64,000 nt of DNA from Streptantibioticus rubrisoli (GCF_024436055.1 NZ_JANFNH010000010.1:86239-150238); one strand, 5' to 3'. Shown: positions 43,367 to 51,801, numbered from the stretch's first letter. Made by a program: numbers and translations. Notes: generated from the letters alone by a model not told the origin.

Positions 43367-44407
43367 TCAGCTGCCGGTGGGGAACGGCCATGGATTCGGT
43401 CGGCAGGTGCGCCCGTCCGTGGTCAGGAACTTGGTCTGCTGCATCATCACCGGCGCCAGCGCTCCCTGCTTGCCGCACTGCTCGTGGTTGTGACCGAGCC
43501 GATGTCCCACCTCGTGATTGATCAGCATCTGCCGGTACATGTGCATCCGGTCGGGACCATAGGTGTCCGAACCCTGCGCCCAGCGGTAAGCGTTGATCAT
43601 CACCCGGTCGGTGGCCGCCGAGTCACATGAGACGTTCTCGTCCAAGGTGTCCAGACCCGACTTGGCGCACCACTTCCCGGTGGTCACCGGACTCGCCAGC
43701 GTGATCACGAAATCCGGCGTACCGGAGGAGATCCGCTCGAAGGTCCGGGTACCGCCGTGGCCCCAACTCCGGTCATCGTTGAGGGTTTTCTGCACCGCGT
43801 CGGCGAACAGCCGCCCGTCCAACGGAAGTCCCCGCTCGACGTCCACCCGGTACCGCAGCACCTGCCCCCGCCCCGGCGCCGGGTCGTGCCCCGGCACCGC
43901 CTCGAAGCCGCCACCCAACGCGAGCCTGGGGTCCAGCGGGTAGCGCAGGGCCATCGCCTGGTCGTAGCCGGGCCGCTCCGGCGCGGCCCGCTGGTCGGAA
44001 CGGGACGCCGCGCCGCCGTCGGCCCGCCGCCCGGCGTTGCCCGGGGCGGCGTCGACCGTGCCGTGCGGCTGGCCAACACCGGTGAGCCGTACGGCGAGCA
44101 CTGTGGCCAGCACGGCGGCGAGCACGGCGACCGATACCGCGATGCGGCGGCTGCGGCGGCTGCGGCGGCTGCGGCGGCTGCGGCGGCTGCGGCGGCGTGA
44201 CGGCTCGTCGGCGCGAATCGGCTTCCGGGCAGGTGACGGCTCGTTGGCTCGGGTCGACTTCTGATCAGGTGACGGGTTGTCGGCTCCAGTCAACTTCTGG
44301 CGCGGGCCGGGTACTTGGGGCCTGCGGCGGCCGGTGCCCGGTGCCGTTGCGGCATGCGGGTCGGCGGCGCGCACGGGGGTACGGCTGGTCGCGCTGTGGC
44401 GTCCCAC
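43367..44407 (-). CDS. DUF3152 membrane-anchored metzincin-like protein
   Basis: A 346-residue protein. The first 75 residues are disordered, followed by an Arg/Ser-rich run (RRSRR repeated) and one membrane helix (IAVSVAVLAAVLATVLAV). The extracellular DUF3152 domain carries HEVGHRLGHNH, an exact HExxHxxGxxH zinc motif, and a following APVMMQQ that could be the Met-turn. Cysteines (KWCAKSG, NVSCDS, EQCGKQ, RTCRPN) suggest disulfides. Probably a surface protease; target unknown. The GTG start is weakly supported by its ribosome site. Confidence 0.82.
   Translation of the reverse strand: MGRHSATSRTPVRAADPHAATAPGTGRRRPQVPGPRQKLTGADNPSPDQKSTRANEPSPARKPIRADEPSRRRSRRSRRSRRSRRSRRIAVSVAVLAAVLATVLAVRLTGVGQPHGTVDAAPGNAGRRADGGAASRSDQRAAPERPGYDQAMALRYPLDPRLALGGGFEAVPGHDPAPGRGQVLRYRVDVERGLPLDGRLFADAVQKTLNDDRSWGHGGTRTFERISSGTPDFVITLASPVTTGKWCAKSGLDTLDENVSCDSAATDRVMINAYRWAQGSDTYGPDRMHMYRQMLINHEVGHRLGHNHEQCGKQGALAPVMMQQTKFLTTDGRTCRPNPWPFPTGS
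44144..44197. repeat. 9-bp minisatellite in the DUF3152 gene
   Basis: Five perfect tandem copies of GCGGCGGCT and one variant. In frame they encode the (SRR)n cytoplasmic run beside the membrane helix. Copy number could vary between strains. Confidence 0.85.
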
Positions 44408-44415
44408 GAGGGCGA

Positions 44416-45402
44416 TCAGCTCCTGTTCAGGGGCGCGGCGTCCGCCTGGTGGTCCTCCGCGAGCAGATCGCGGAAGGCCCTGGCCACCAGGTGCGGGTGC
44501 TCCATCATCGACACATGGCCGCCGTCCGGAATGGACAGCAGCCGCGCGTCACGGAACGCCTTCGCCGCCCGCCGCGCCATCCGGAACGACACCAGCTTGT
44601 CCCGCCCGCCGTAGACCAGCAGCGTGGGCGCCAGCACGCGCTCCGCCTGCCGCCACAGTGAGTGCTGCCCGCCGAGGGTGTAGGCGTTCACCAGGCCGCG
44701 CGTGGAGCGCACCATCGCGTCCCAGAAGTACGGCAGCGCCAGCCTTCGCTCGTACTCCTCGGCGTCCGCCGCGAACTCCTGGGCGCTGATCCGGGACGGG
44801 TCCCCGTAGCACAGCGAGAGCAACGCCTGCGTGCGCCGCTCCACCGACCAGTCCCGGGTCGCCCGCGCGTACAGCCGGGGCAGTCCGGGCACGGAGGCGA
44901 GCGCGGTGGGCCACGCGGTGCGCTGCGGGGGGAGTTCCGGCAGGGCCGGGGAGACCAGGGTGAGGGTGCGCACCAGATCGGGGCGCAGGGCCGCGATCCG
45001 GGTGGCGACGGTGCCGCCCAGCGAGTTGCCGACCAGGTGGACCGGCCCGCGTCCTTCCGACTCCAGCAGGGCGACGACGGCCCGTGCGTGGCCGTTGACC
45101 GAGTAGTCGCCGTCGTCCGGCGGTGGCGAGAACCCGAAGCCCGGCAGGTCGACCGCCGCTGCGTCCACCTCGTCCGCCAGCAGGCCCATCAGCGCCGACC
45201 AGTTCTGCGAGGAGCCGCCGAGCCCGTGCACGAACAGCGCGGGCGCCAGCCCGGCGGCGCGCGGCGGCCGGGACCGTACGGTCAGCGACCAACCGGGCAG
45301 CGAGACCGTCCGCAGCGCCTCGCCGTCAGCCGACGCTCCCGCCACCGGGACGGTCGGCGTCGGCTCCACCACTGCGGCTTCGGTCGACTCGGTCGAAGAC
45401 AT
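44416..45402 (-). CDS. Alpha/beta hydrolase
   Basis: A 328-residue alpha/beta-fold hydrolase. The oxyanion region is LFVHGLGGSSQNW, the nucleophile elbow GNSLGG, the acid probably in VYGGRDKLVS and the histidine in GGHVSMMEHP. Substrate unknown. There is no Shine-Dalgarno before the ATG; instead TAATAT lies six bases upstream, pointing to a leaderless message. Its end is nine bases from the DUF3152 gene, so the two form an operon. Confidence 0.87.
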   Translation of the reverse strand: MSSTESTEAAVVEPTPTVPVAGASADGEALRTVSLPGWSLTVRSRPPRAAGLAPALFVHGLGGSSQNWSALMGLLADEVDAAAVDLPGFGFSPPPDDGDYSVNGHARAVVALLESEGRGPVHLVGNSLGGTVATRIAALRPDLVRTLTLVSPALPELPPQRTAWPTALASVPGLPRLYARATRDWSVERRTQALLSLCYGDPSRISAQEFAADAEEYERRLALPYFWDAMVRSTRGLVNAYTLGGQHSLWRQAERVLAPTLLVYGGRDKLVSFRMARRAAKAFRDARLLSIPDGGHVSMMEHPHLVARAFRDLLAEDHQADAAPLNRS

Positions 45403-45408
45403 GGAGCA

Positions 45409-45414
45409 ATATTA
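45409..45414 (-). promoter_or_regulatory. -10 element for a leaderless hydrolase transcript
   Basis: TAATAT on the minus strand, six bases before the ATG at 45402. A convincing -35 is not seen. Confidence 0.45.
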
Positions 45415-45576
45415 CGAGCCGATCACGCCGCCCCAGAGGCGGCGGAAGGTGTGGCGGCCCTCACACCGGCCCGGTCCACCGGCTTTGGCGGGCATGCCAT
45501 GCTGCGCCGCTGGGCACCCTCTCCTACGCTCGTATCTAGGCTCCTACACGAGGTCGTCACCGGCCGAGGAGGTGTC

Positions 45577-45756
45577 ATGTCGGACGAACAGCTGACCGCT
45601 GATCTGGAGGCCAACGAGGCGGACGCCGCGGAACAGCAGCTGGACGTTCTGGAGGAGGACGAGACGGCGGCCGAGCCGGTCCCCGACGAGGCCAACGAGG
45701 CCGATGCCGCGGAACAGCACCGTCCCGTTCCTCTGGACGAAGACGACTACCGCTGA
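45577..45756 (+). CDS. Small acidic protein with an internal decapeptide duplication
   Basis: A 59-residue, strongly acidic protein without Cys. The segment EANEADAAEQ occurs twice (about residues 11-20 and 38-47), and the two copies are also similar in DNA. AGGAGG stands upstream of the ATG at 45577. It ends DEDDYR. Function unknown. Probably disordered. It lies alone between the divergent hydrolase gene and the TetR gene. Confidence 0.75.
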   Translation: MSDEQLTADLEANEADAAEQQLDVLEEDETAAEPVPDEANEADAAEQHRPVPLDEDDYR

Positions 45757-45935
45757 CAAGACGCCCCAAAACGGTGGGGGCCACGGGCTCCCGGCACGTA
45801 CCAGGGGATGAGATTCTGCGTCCGCGCCAGGCACAGTGCCGTTACCGAAAAGTACGATGTCCAGCGCATGCGCGGTTATGCCGCACATGCCAGACACACT
45901 TCGCAGGACGTCAGTGCGAGCATTTGGGAGGCGGC

Positions 45936-46577
45936 GTGACAGCCATCGAGCAGACTGAGGCGCGCCCGCGCGGGACGCGTCTGCCGCGCCGCGCCCGACG
46001 CAACCAGTTGCTGGGTGCGGCCCAGGAGGTCTTCGTCGCGCAGGGTTACCACGCGGCGGCGATGGACGACATCGCCGAGCGTGCCGGGGTCAGCAAGCCG
46101 GTGCTCTACCAGCACTTCCCGGGCAAGCTGGAGCTCTACCTGGCCCTGCTCGACCAGCACTGCGAGGCGCTGGTGCAGGCGGTGCGCGCGGCGCTCGCCT
46201 CGACCACGGACAACAAGAAGCGCGTCGAGGCGACCATGCACGCCTACTTCGCCTACGTCGAGGACGAGGGCGGCGCCTTCCGGCTGGTCTTCGAGTCCGA
46301 CCTGACCAACGAACCGGCGGTCCGCGAGCGGGTGGACAAGGTGGCGCTGGACTGCGCCGAGGCGATCAGCGAGGTGATCGCCGAGGACACCGGTCTGGCC
46401 AAGGAGCAGTCCATGCTGCTGGCGGTCGGCCTCGGCGGCGTCTCCCAGGTGGTCGCCCGCTACTGGCTCTCCAGCGGCAGCCCCATCCCGCGCGACCAGG
46501 CGGTGCAGTTGCTGACCTCGCTGGCCTGGCGCGGTATCGCGGGCTTCCCGCTGCACGGTGCCGAGGGCCAGCACTGA
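45936..46577 (+). CDS. TetR-family transcriptional regulator
   Basis: A 213-residue TetR/AcrR protein. The helix-turn-helix is DDIAERAGVSKPVLYQHFPGKLELY, preceded by RRARRNQLLGAAQEVF. The ligand domain is the common all-helical type. GTG at 45936 has GGGAGG upstream. No palindromic operator stands out in the 180 bases before it, and the target genes are not evident. Confidence 0.9.
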   Translation: MTAIEQTEARPRGTRLPRRARRNQLLGAAQEVFVAQGYHAAAMDDIAERAGVSKPVLYQHFPGKLELYLALLDQHCEALVQAVRAALASTTDNKKRVEATMHAYFAYVEDEGGAFRLVFESDLTNEPAVRERVDKVALDCAEAISEVIAEDTGLAKEQSMLLAVGLGGVSQVVARYWLSSGSPIPRDQAVQLLTSLAWRGIAGFPLHGAEGQH

Positions 46578-46656
46578 CACCCCGTTCCGGGCAGTAGTGT
46601 TGGCGGCGTACGGCGCGGTTTGTCGCGCAGACCGCCAGACCATCGGAGGGAAAGCC

Positions 46657-46884
46657 GTGGAGGTCAAGATCGGCGTGCAGAACGCGCCGCGCGAGATCAA
46701 CATCGAGAGCACGCAGTCTCCCGAGGAGATCGAGAAGGCCGTGGCCGCGGCCCTGAGCGGCACCGAGAAGCTGCTGGTGCTGACCGATGAGCACGGCCGC
46801 AAGGTGCTGGTCCCGGCCGAGCGGCTGGCCTACGTGGAGATCGGTGAGCCGTCGAAGCACCGGGTGGGCTTCGGCGCCCTGTGA
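46657..46884 (+). CDS. DUF3107 protein
   Basis: A 75-residue protein of the actinobacterial DUF3107 family, beginning MEVKIGVQNAPREINIES with the conserved SPEEIEKAV and ERLAYVEIGEP segments. GTG at 46657 has GGAGGG upstream. Role unknown; it is commonly found next to this TetR gene in streptomycetes. A strong terminator follows. Confidence 0.88.
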   Translation: MEVKIGVQNAPREINIESTQSPEEIEKAVAAALSGTEKLLVLTDEHGRKVLVPAERLAYVEIGEPSKHRVGFGAL

Positions 46885-46902
46885 GCCCGCGATAGCCGAC
46901 GG

Positions 46903-46942
46903 ACGGCGGCCGACCCGGTGAGGTGACCGGGTCGGCCGCCGT
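46903..46942 (+). terminator. Terminator after the TetR-DUF3107 genes
   Basis: A perfect 17-base-pair stem (46903-46919 with 46926-46942) with a six-base loop, followed by TCGTTTGG. Confidence 0.85.
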
Positions 46943-47038
46943 TCGTTTGGGCACCCCGTCGCCGTGGGTAGTACCGGAAGCGTCTGATTTACGACTGGTT
47001 ACGACGTTGTGCCGGACGTAAGGGCCACGGGAGGACGC

Positions 47039-47314
47039 ATGGTCTGGGCAGCACTGGGCAGCGCGATCATCGGGCTGGGCGCGGCGTGGGCGGCACTCCG
47101 GCTGTTCCCGCGCCGCTTCCCGTCCCGCGCCCTGACCCTGGTCACCGGCCTGGTGGCGAGCCTGCTCGGCGGCGTGATCACCCGCTTCGTGGTCGGCCCG
47201 GGCAACCTCGCGGTCCCGCTGCTCGCCGCCCTCGGCGTCGGCGCCGCCCTGCTCTCGCTACTGGTCCGCGACCCGGGCCAACGCCGCCGATCAGCGGTAC
47301 CGCACACGGCCTGA
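47039..47314 (+). CDS. Small two- or three-helix membrane protein
   Basis: A 91-residue protein with hydrophobic helices at about residues 1-20 (VWAALGSAIIGLGAAWAAL), 30-50 and 55-75, basic loops and a basic C-terminus. GGGAGGA stands before the ATG at 47039. It matches no family that I recognise. Expression is supported only by the ribosome site and codon use. Confidence 0.6.
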   Translation: MVWAALGSAIIGLGAAWAALRLFPRRFPSRALTLVTGLVASLLGGVITRFVVGPGNLAVPLLAALGVGAALLSLLVRDPGQRRRSAVPHTA

Positions 47315-47321
47315 CGGGTCC

Positions 47322-47387
47322 CGGGGGCTTGCCCCGGAAAGGAGTCCGCCGCGGCGGCGAGCAACCACCACGGCGGAAACCGGCGGT
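47322..47387. repeat. Second dispersed intergenic repeat family, copy C
   Basis: Begins CGGGGGCTTGCCCCGG, includes CCGCCGCGGCGGCG and ends CCGGCGGT. Roughly 80% alike to 54665-54729. It lies just after the stop of the convergent minus-strand MiaE-like gene and could also help termination. Confidence 0.55.
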
Positions 47388-47413
47388 CAACGACAACCGC
47401 AACCCAAATCGAT

Positions 47414-48142
47414 CTAGGAGGCGAGCCCCAGCGCGGCCATCCGCTTGGTGTGCGCCTCGGTGATCCGGGTGAACATCCGCCCGACCTCCGCCAGGTCGAA
47501 CCCGTCCGCAACACCACCGACCAGCATGGTCGAAAGGGCGTCCCGTTCCGCGACGACGCGCTGCGCCTGCGAGAGCGCCTCGCCCATCAACCGGCGCGCC
47601 CACAGCGCCAGTCGGCCGCCCACCCGCGGCTCGGCCTCGATCGCGGCCCGTACCTTCTCCACCGCGAAGCTGGCGTGCCCGGTGTCGTCCAGCACCGCCA
47701 GCACCAGGCCGCGGGTGTCGGAGTCCAGCCGGGCGGCGACCTCGCGGTAGAAGTCACTGGCGATCGAGTCGCCCACGTACGCCTTGACCAGGCCCTCCAG
47801 CCAGTCCGACGGCGCGGTCTGGCGGTGGAAGCCGTCCAGCGCGGCCGCGAACGGCTCCATCGCGCCGGTCGGGTCCTCGCCGATCTCCGCGAGCCGGTTG
47901 CGCAACCGCTCGAAATGGCCGAACTCGGCCGACGCCATCTTCGCCAGCTCCGCCTTGTCCGCCAGGGTCGGCGCCAGCTTGGCGTCCTCCGCCAGCCGCT
48001 CGAACGCGGCCAGCTCGCCGTAGGCCAGCGCACCCAGCAGGTCCACGACCGCGGCCCGGTACTGCGGGTCGGCGGCGGCGGTGGCCCAGTCCTGGGCGGC
48101 GATCCCGGTTGCCGTTGTGGTGCTCTCGTCAGGCGTCTCCAT
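47414..48142 (-). CDS. Ferritin-like (MiaE-like) protein
   Basis: A 242-residue helical-bundle protein of the type named after tRNA-2-methylthio-hydroxylase MiaE. Candidate di-iron ligands are spaced along four helices: YGELAAFERL, SAEFGHFERL (E-x2-H), YVGDSIASDFY and DTGHASFAVEK. Whether it hydroxylates tRNA is unknown. ATG at 48142 is chosen over GTG at 48151. Divergent from the DEAD-box helicase gene. Confidence 0.8.
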   Translation of the reverse strand: METPDESTTTATGIAAQDWATAAADPQYRAAVVDLLGALAYGELAAFERLAEDAKLAPTLADKAELAKMASAEFGHFERLRNRLAEIGEDPTGAMEPFAAALDGFHRQTAPSDWLEGLVKAYVGDSIASDFYREVAARLDSDTRGLVLAVLDDTGHASFAVEKVRAAIEAEPRVGGRLALWARRLMGEALSQAQRVVAERDALSTMLVGGVADGFDLAEVGRMFTRITEAHTKRMAALGLAS

Positions 48143-48571
48143 GGTGGGCACAATAGTCCGCCGACGGACGGCGGAAAGCCCCCGTCAGGCGCGTTCCGGC
48201 CGGGCCGCGCCGCCGGCACGCGTCAGCGCGCCGAACATTTTCCCGAATCCAAACAAAATCTGTCCTCGGCGGCTGGGCGTTTCCGGGGTACAGTGATACA
48301 AGCCCGCCTAGTCTTCGTGGATTAGTCTTCGTGGAGCACGGCAGGCTTTCGCATGAATGCGGATGCCCGGTCGGTGGCCCGATCGGCTCCGAACCGACCG
48401 TCCTCCCCACCTCCCGGGGGGAGGGCCCCGCTCGCGGCACGTGTGAGGGCCGCGGTCCCGCGCTCCCGGCCATCTACGGCCGTACGACACTCCGGCGCGG
48501 TCAGCGTCCGACGGACGGACGCTCGACCCCCCTCACCGCACAGTGCCGCGCTCATAGAAGAGGCAAGCATC
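48143..48571. other. Divergent promoter region and long 5' leader of the helicase gene, with a tandem 14-bp repeat
   Basis: 429 bases without a convincing gene. An ATG at 48353 opens a frame into the helicase, but its 73 codons have far more A/T-ending codons than real genes here and translate to an R/P/S-rich run. Two copies of TAGTCTTCGTGGA lie at 48309-48321 and 48323-48335. A less GC-rich stretch (48235-48300) is the likeliest promoter zone. Long leaders are common for cold-shock DEAD-box helicases. Confidence 0.5.
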
Positions 48572-50803
48572 CTGTCCACCACGACCTTCCGTGACCTGGG
48601 GATCCTCCCCGAAACCGCCGAGGCGCTCGAAGCCGTCGGCATCACCACTCCGTTCCCCATCCAGGAGATGACGCTCCCGGTCGCACTGTCCGGCAGCGAC
48701 GTCATCGGCCAGGCCAAGACCGGTACCGGCAAGACCCTCGGTTTCGGTCTGCCGCTGCTGGAGCGGGTCACCGTCCCCGTTGACGTGGAGGCCGGTCGGG
48801 CCAAGCCCGAGGCGCTCTCCGACAGCCCGCAGGCGCTGGTCGTCGTGCCCACCCGCGAACTGTGCACCCAGGTCACCAACGACCTGCTGACCGCGGGCAA
48901 GGTCCGCAACGTGCGGGTGCTGGCGATCTACGGCGGCCGGGCGTACGAGCCGCAGGTCGAGGCGCTGAGGAACGGTGTCGACGTGGTCGTCGGCACCCCG
49001 GGCCGACTGCTGGACCTCGCGGGCCAGCGCAAGCTCGACCTGTCCTCGGTGCGCACCCTGGTCCTTGACGAGGCCGACGAGATGCTCGACCTGGGCTTCC
49101 TGCCCGATGTCGAGAAGATCATGGACATGCTGCCGAAGAAGCGGCAGACCATGCTGTTCTCGGCCACCATGCCCGGCCAGGTCATCTCGCTCGCCCGCCG
49201 CTACATGTCGCAGCCCACGCACATCCGCGCCACCGCGCCGGACGACGAGGGCGCGACCGTGGCCAACATCACCCAGCACGTCTTCCGTGCGCACTCGCTG
49301 GACAAGCCCGAGTTGGTGGCCCGGGTGCTGCAGGCCGAGGGCCGCGGGCTCGCGATGATCTTCTGCCGCACCAAGCGCACCGCCGCCGACATCGCCGAGC
49401 AGCTCTCCAGCCGCGGCTTCGCGGCGGGAGCCGTACACGGCGACCTCGGCCAGGGCGCGCGCGAGCAGGCGCTGCGCGCGTTCCGCAACGGCAAGGTCGA
49501 CGTACTGGTCTGCACCGATGTGGCGGCCCGCGGCATCGACGTCGACGGCGTGACGCACGTGATCAACTACCAGACGCCCGAGGACGAGAAGACGTACCTG
49601 CACCGGATCGGCCGCACCGGCCGGGCGGGTGCTTCCGGTACCGCGCTCACCCTGGTCGACTGGGACGACATCCCGCGCTGGCAGCTGATCAACAAGGCGC
49701 TCGACCTGCCGTTCAACGAGCCGCCGGAGACCTACTCCACCTCTCCGCACCTGTACGAGGCGCTGAACATCCCGGAGGGCACGAAGGGCGTGCTGCCGCG
49801 CGCCGCGCGTACCCGGGCCGGGCTGGCCGCCGAGGAGATCGAGGACCTCGGGGAGACCGGCGGCCGCGGTCGTGGCCGCAAGGGCTCCGGCGCGGCCGAC
49901 ACCGACCGCCCGAAGCGCGAGCGCGCCCCGCGCCAGCGCCGCCGCACCCGCGGCGGCCAGCCGCTGGAGGCGACGGCGGAGGCGGCGGCCACGGAGGCCG
50001 CCGCTCCGGTTGCCGAGGCGTCCCGTCCGGCCCCGCGCCGACGCCGCCGCACCCGCGGCGGCGCGTCCCTGGCTGCCGCGCCGACGGCTCCGGCCGCCAC
50101 GGAGGCGGCGCAGCCGGAGGCGGCACGGGAGGAGGCCGCGGTGACCGTGGCCGCTCCGGCTCCGGCCGCTGAGGAGGCGGCTCCGGCGCCGCGCCGCCGC
50201 CGCACCCGCAAGGCGACGGCCACCGCCGAGGTGGTGGCCGAGGAGACGGCACCCGCACCGGAGGCGGCCACAGCGCAGACGGCCACCGGGGAGGAGGCTC
50301 CCGCCCCGCGCCGCCGCACTCGCAAGGCCGCCGCCAAGGCGCCCGCAACGGAGGCGGCCCCCGCCACCGACGCAACCGACGCAGCCACCGCCGACGAAGC
50401 CGCGCCCAAGCGCCGCACCCGCAAGACAGCCGCCAAGGCCCCCGCGACGGAAGCAACGGCCGAAGAAGCCGCACCGGCACCCCGCCGCACCCGCAAGGCC
50501 GCCACCAAGGCGCCCGCAACGGAGGCGGCCCCCGCCACCGACGCAACCGACGCAGCCACCGCCGAAGAGGCCGCGCCCAAGCGCCGCACCCGCAAGACAG
50601 CCGCCAAGGCCCCCGCGACGGAAGCAACGGCCGAAGAAGCCGCACCGGCACCCCGCCGCACCCGCAAGGCCGCCACCACAAAGGCGAAGGCGACCGAAGC
50701 GAAGGCGACCGAGGTGAAGGCATCCGACGCAGCCCCCGCCGAGGAGGCCGCGCCCAAGCGCCGCACCCGGAAGGTGGCCGCCAAGGCGCCCGTGGAGGCG
50801 TGA
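48572..50803 (+). CDS. DEAD-box ATP-dependent RNA helicase with long basic tail
   Basis: A 743-residue helicase. The Q motif is FRDLGILPETAEALEAVGI with PIQEMTLP. The core motifs follow: AKTGTGKT, PTRELC, GTPGR, DEADEM, SAT, then ARGIDV and HRIGRTGR. After about residue 420 the protein becomes a low-complexity Ala/Pro/Glu tail with at least eight RRRTRK/KRRTRK motifs, which probably bind RNA. The start is a problem: no ATG or GTG precedes the conserved core at a good spacing, while CTG at 48572 has GAAGAGG eight bases before it. The first ATG in frame is at 48353. A strong terminator follows. Confidence 0.85.
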   Translation: MSTTTFRDLGILPETAEALEAVGITTPFPIQEMTLPVALSGSDVIGQAKTGTGKTLGFGLPLLERVTVPVDVEAGRAKPEALSDSPQALVVVPTRELCTQVTNDLLTAGKVRNVRVLAIYGGRAYEPQVEALRNGVDVVVGTPGRLLDLAGQRKLDLSSVRTLVLDEADEMLDLGFLPDVEKIMDMLPKKRQTMLFSATMPGQVISLARRYMSQPTHIRATAPDDEGATVANITQHVFRAHSLDKPELVARVLQAEGRGLAMIFCRTKRTAADIAEQLSSRGFAAGAVHGDLGQGAREQALRAFRNGKVDVLVCTDVAARGIDVDGVTHVINYQTPEDEKTYLHRIGRTGRAGASGTALTLVDWDDIPRWQLINKALDLPFNEPPETYSTSPHLYEALNIPEGTKGVLPRAARTRAGLAAEEIEDLGETGGRGRGRKGSGAADTDRPKRERAPRQRRRTRGGQPLEATAEAAATEAAAPVAEASRPAPRRRRRTRGGASLAAAPTAPAATEAAQPEAAREEAAVTVAAPAPAAEEAAPAPRRRRTRKATATAEVVAEETAPAPEAATAQTATGEEAPAPRRRTRKAAAKAPATEAAPATDATDAATADEAAPKRRTRKTAAKAPATEATAEEAAPAPRRTRKAATKAPATEAAPATDATDAATAEEAAPKRRTRKTAAKAPATEATAEEAAPAPRRTRKAATTKAKATEAKATEVKASDAAPAEEAAPKRRTRKVAAKAPVEA
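50336..50677 (+). repeat. In-frame tandem 171-bp duplication in the helicase tail
   Basis: Unit 1 is 50336-50506 and unit 2 is 50507-50677. They are almost identical, differing mainly where GACGAA became GAAGAG. Each encodes 57 residues starting KAPATEAAPATDATDAAT and containing KRRTRK and PRRTRK. The near identity suggests a recent duplication. Confidence 0.9.
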
Positions 50804-50814
50804 CATTGGCCGAA

Positions 50815-50855
50815 CGGTGTGCCGGTTCCCGCACGGGGACCGGCACACCGTTTTT
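50815..50855 (+). terminator. Rho-independent terminator of the helicase gene
   Basis: A perfect 12-base-pair stem (50815-50826 with 50839-50850) followed directly by TTTTT, 12 bases after the stop codon. Confidence 0.92.
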
Positions 50856-50888
50856 CCGCGCACCGCACCGCCCGCGTAATCTCGCCGC

Positions 50889-51761
50889 ATGAGCCGACCG
50901 CCCCTGCTTGAGCTCCCGCCCTGCGTGCGCGCTTACCGACTGCCCACCTCCCGTGGGTCGTTCGCCGTGTTGGACGCGGGGGACGCACGGCGTGGTACCG
51001 CCCTTCTGGTGCCGGGGTTCACCGGCAGCAAGGAGGACTTCAACGGGCTGCTTGAGCCACTGGCCAACGCGGGCTGGCGAGTTGTCGCGGTGGACGGCCG
51101 CGGCCAGTACCAGACCGGTGGGCCGCGCGACGAAAGCGCCTATGCGCTGTGGGAGTTGGCGGCCGATGTGGTCGCACAGGCAGCGGCGCTGGACGCGGAC
51201 CGGGTGCATCTGCTGGGGCACTCGTTCGGCGGCCTGGTGAGCCGGGCCGCCGTCCTCCTCGGCGGAGCCGGTCCGTGGGCGTCGTTGACGCTGATGAGTT
51301 CCGGACCGGCCGCCATCGAGACCGCCCAGCAGCAGCGCACGAAGATGCTGCTGGACGCGCTCGCGGTGATGGACATGGAGAGCGTCTGGCAGGCCATGCG
51401 GGAGCTGGACGTACAGGAGGCCGCCCCTGCCGACGAGCCGTCGAGGCTGCGCGCCGAGCCGCCGGGGCTCGACGCGTTCCTGCACCGCCGCTGGCTGTCG
51501 AACGTCCCCGAGCAACTGATGGCCGCTGGCCGTCAGATGATCGCCGAGGCGGACCGGGTGGCCGAACTCGCGGCGGTCGAGCTGCCGAAGCTCGTCGTCT
51601 CCGGCGAGGTGGACTACGCATGGCCCACCCCGTGGCTGGACGAGATGGCGGACCGGCTGGGCGCCCGCCGCGAGGTGGTCGCGGGCGCCGAGCACTCCCC
51701 CAACGCCGAGCGGCCGGGGGCGACCGCGGCTGTGCTCGACGCCTTCTGGGGTTCGCTGTGA
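50889..51761 (+). CDS. Alpha/beta hydrolase
   Basis: A 290-residue hydrolase. The oxyanion loop is LLVPGFTGSKEDF, the nucleophile elbow GHSFGG, the acid in VSGEVDYAWP and the histidine in GAEHSPNAERP. The first 25 residues (SRPPLLELPPCVRAYRLP) precede the core. Substrate unknown. It starts 33 bases after the helicase terminator, so it probably has its own promoter. Confidence 0.87.
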   Translation: MSRPPLLELPPCVRAYRLPTSRGSFAVLDAGDARRGTALLVPGFTGSKEDFNGLLEPLANAGWRVVAVDGRGQYQTGGPRDESAYALWELAADVVAQAAALDADRVHLLGHSFGGLVSRAAVLLGGAGPWASLTLMSSGPAAIETAQQQRTKMLLDALAVMDMESVWQAMRELDVQEAAPADEPSRLRAEPPGLDAFLHRRWLSNVPEQLMAAGRQMIAEADRVAELAAVELPKLVVSGEVDYAWPTPWLDEMADRLGARREVVAGAEHSPNAERPGATAAVLDAFWGSL

Positions 51762-51801
51762 AGGCCCGTCGTTAGACGGTGAAAAAATTTCTTTAGCGTA
51801 G

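Noticed and set aside
45577..45756. The small acidic protein as a RiPP precursor
   Set aside because: No Cys/Ser/Thr-rich core, no cleavage motif, and no maturation enzyme nearby.
48533..50890. A 785-codon minus-strand ORF opposite the DEAD-box helicase
   Set aside because: The helicase motifs are unmistakable on the plus strand; this ORF is composition-driven.
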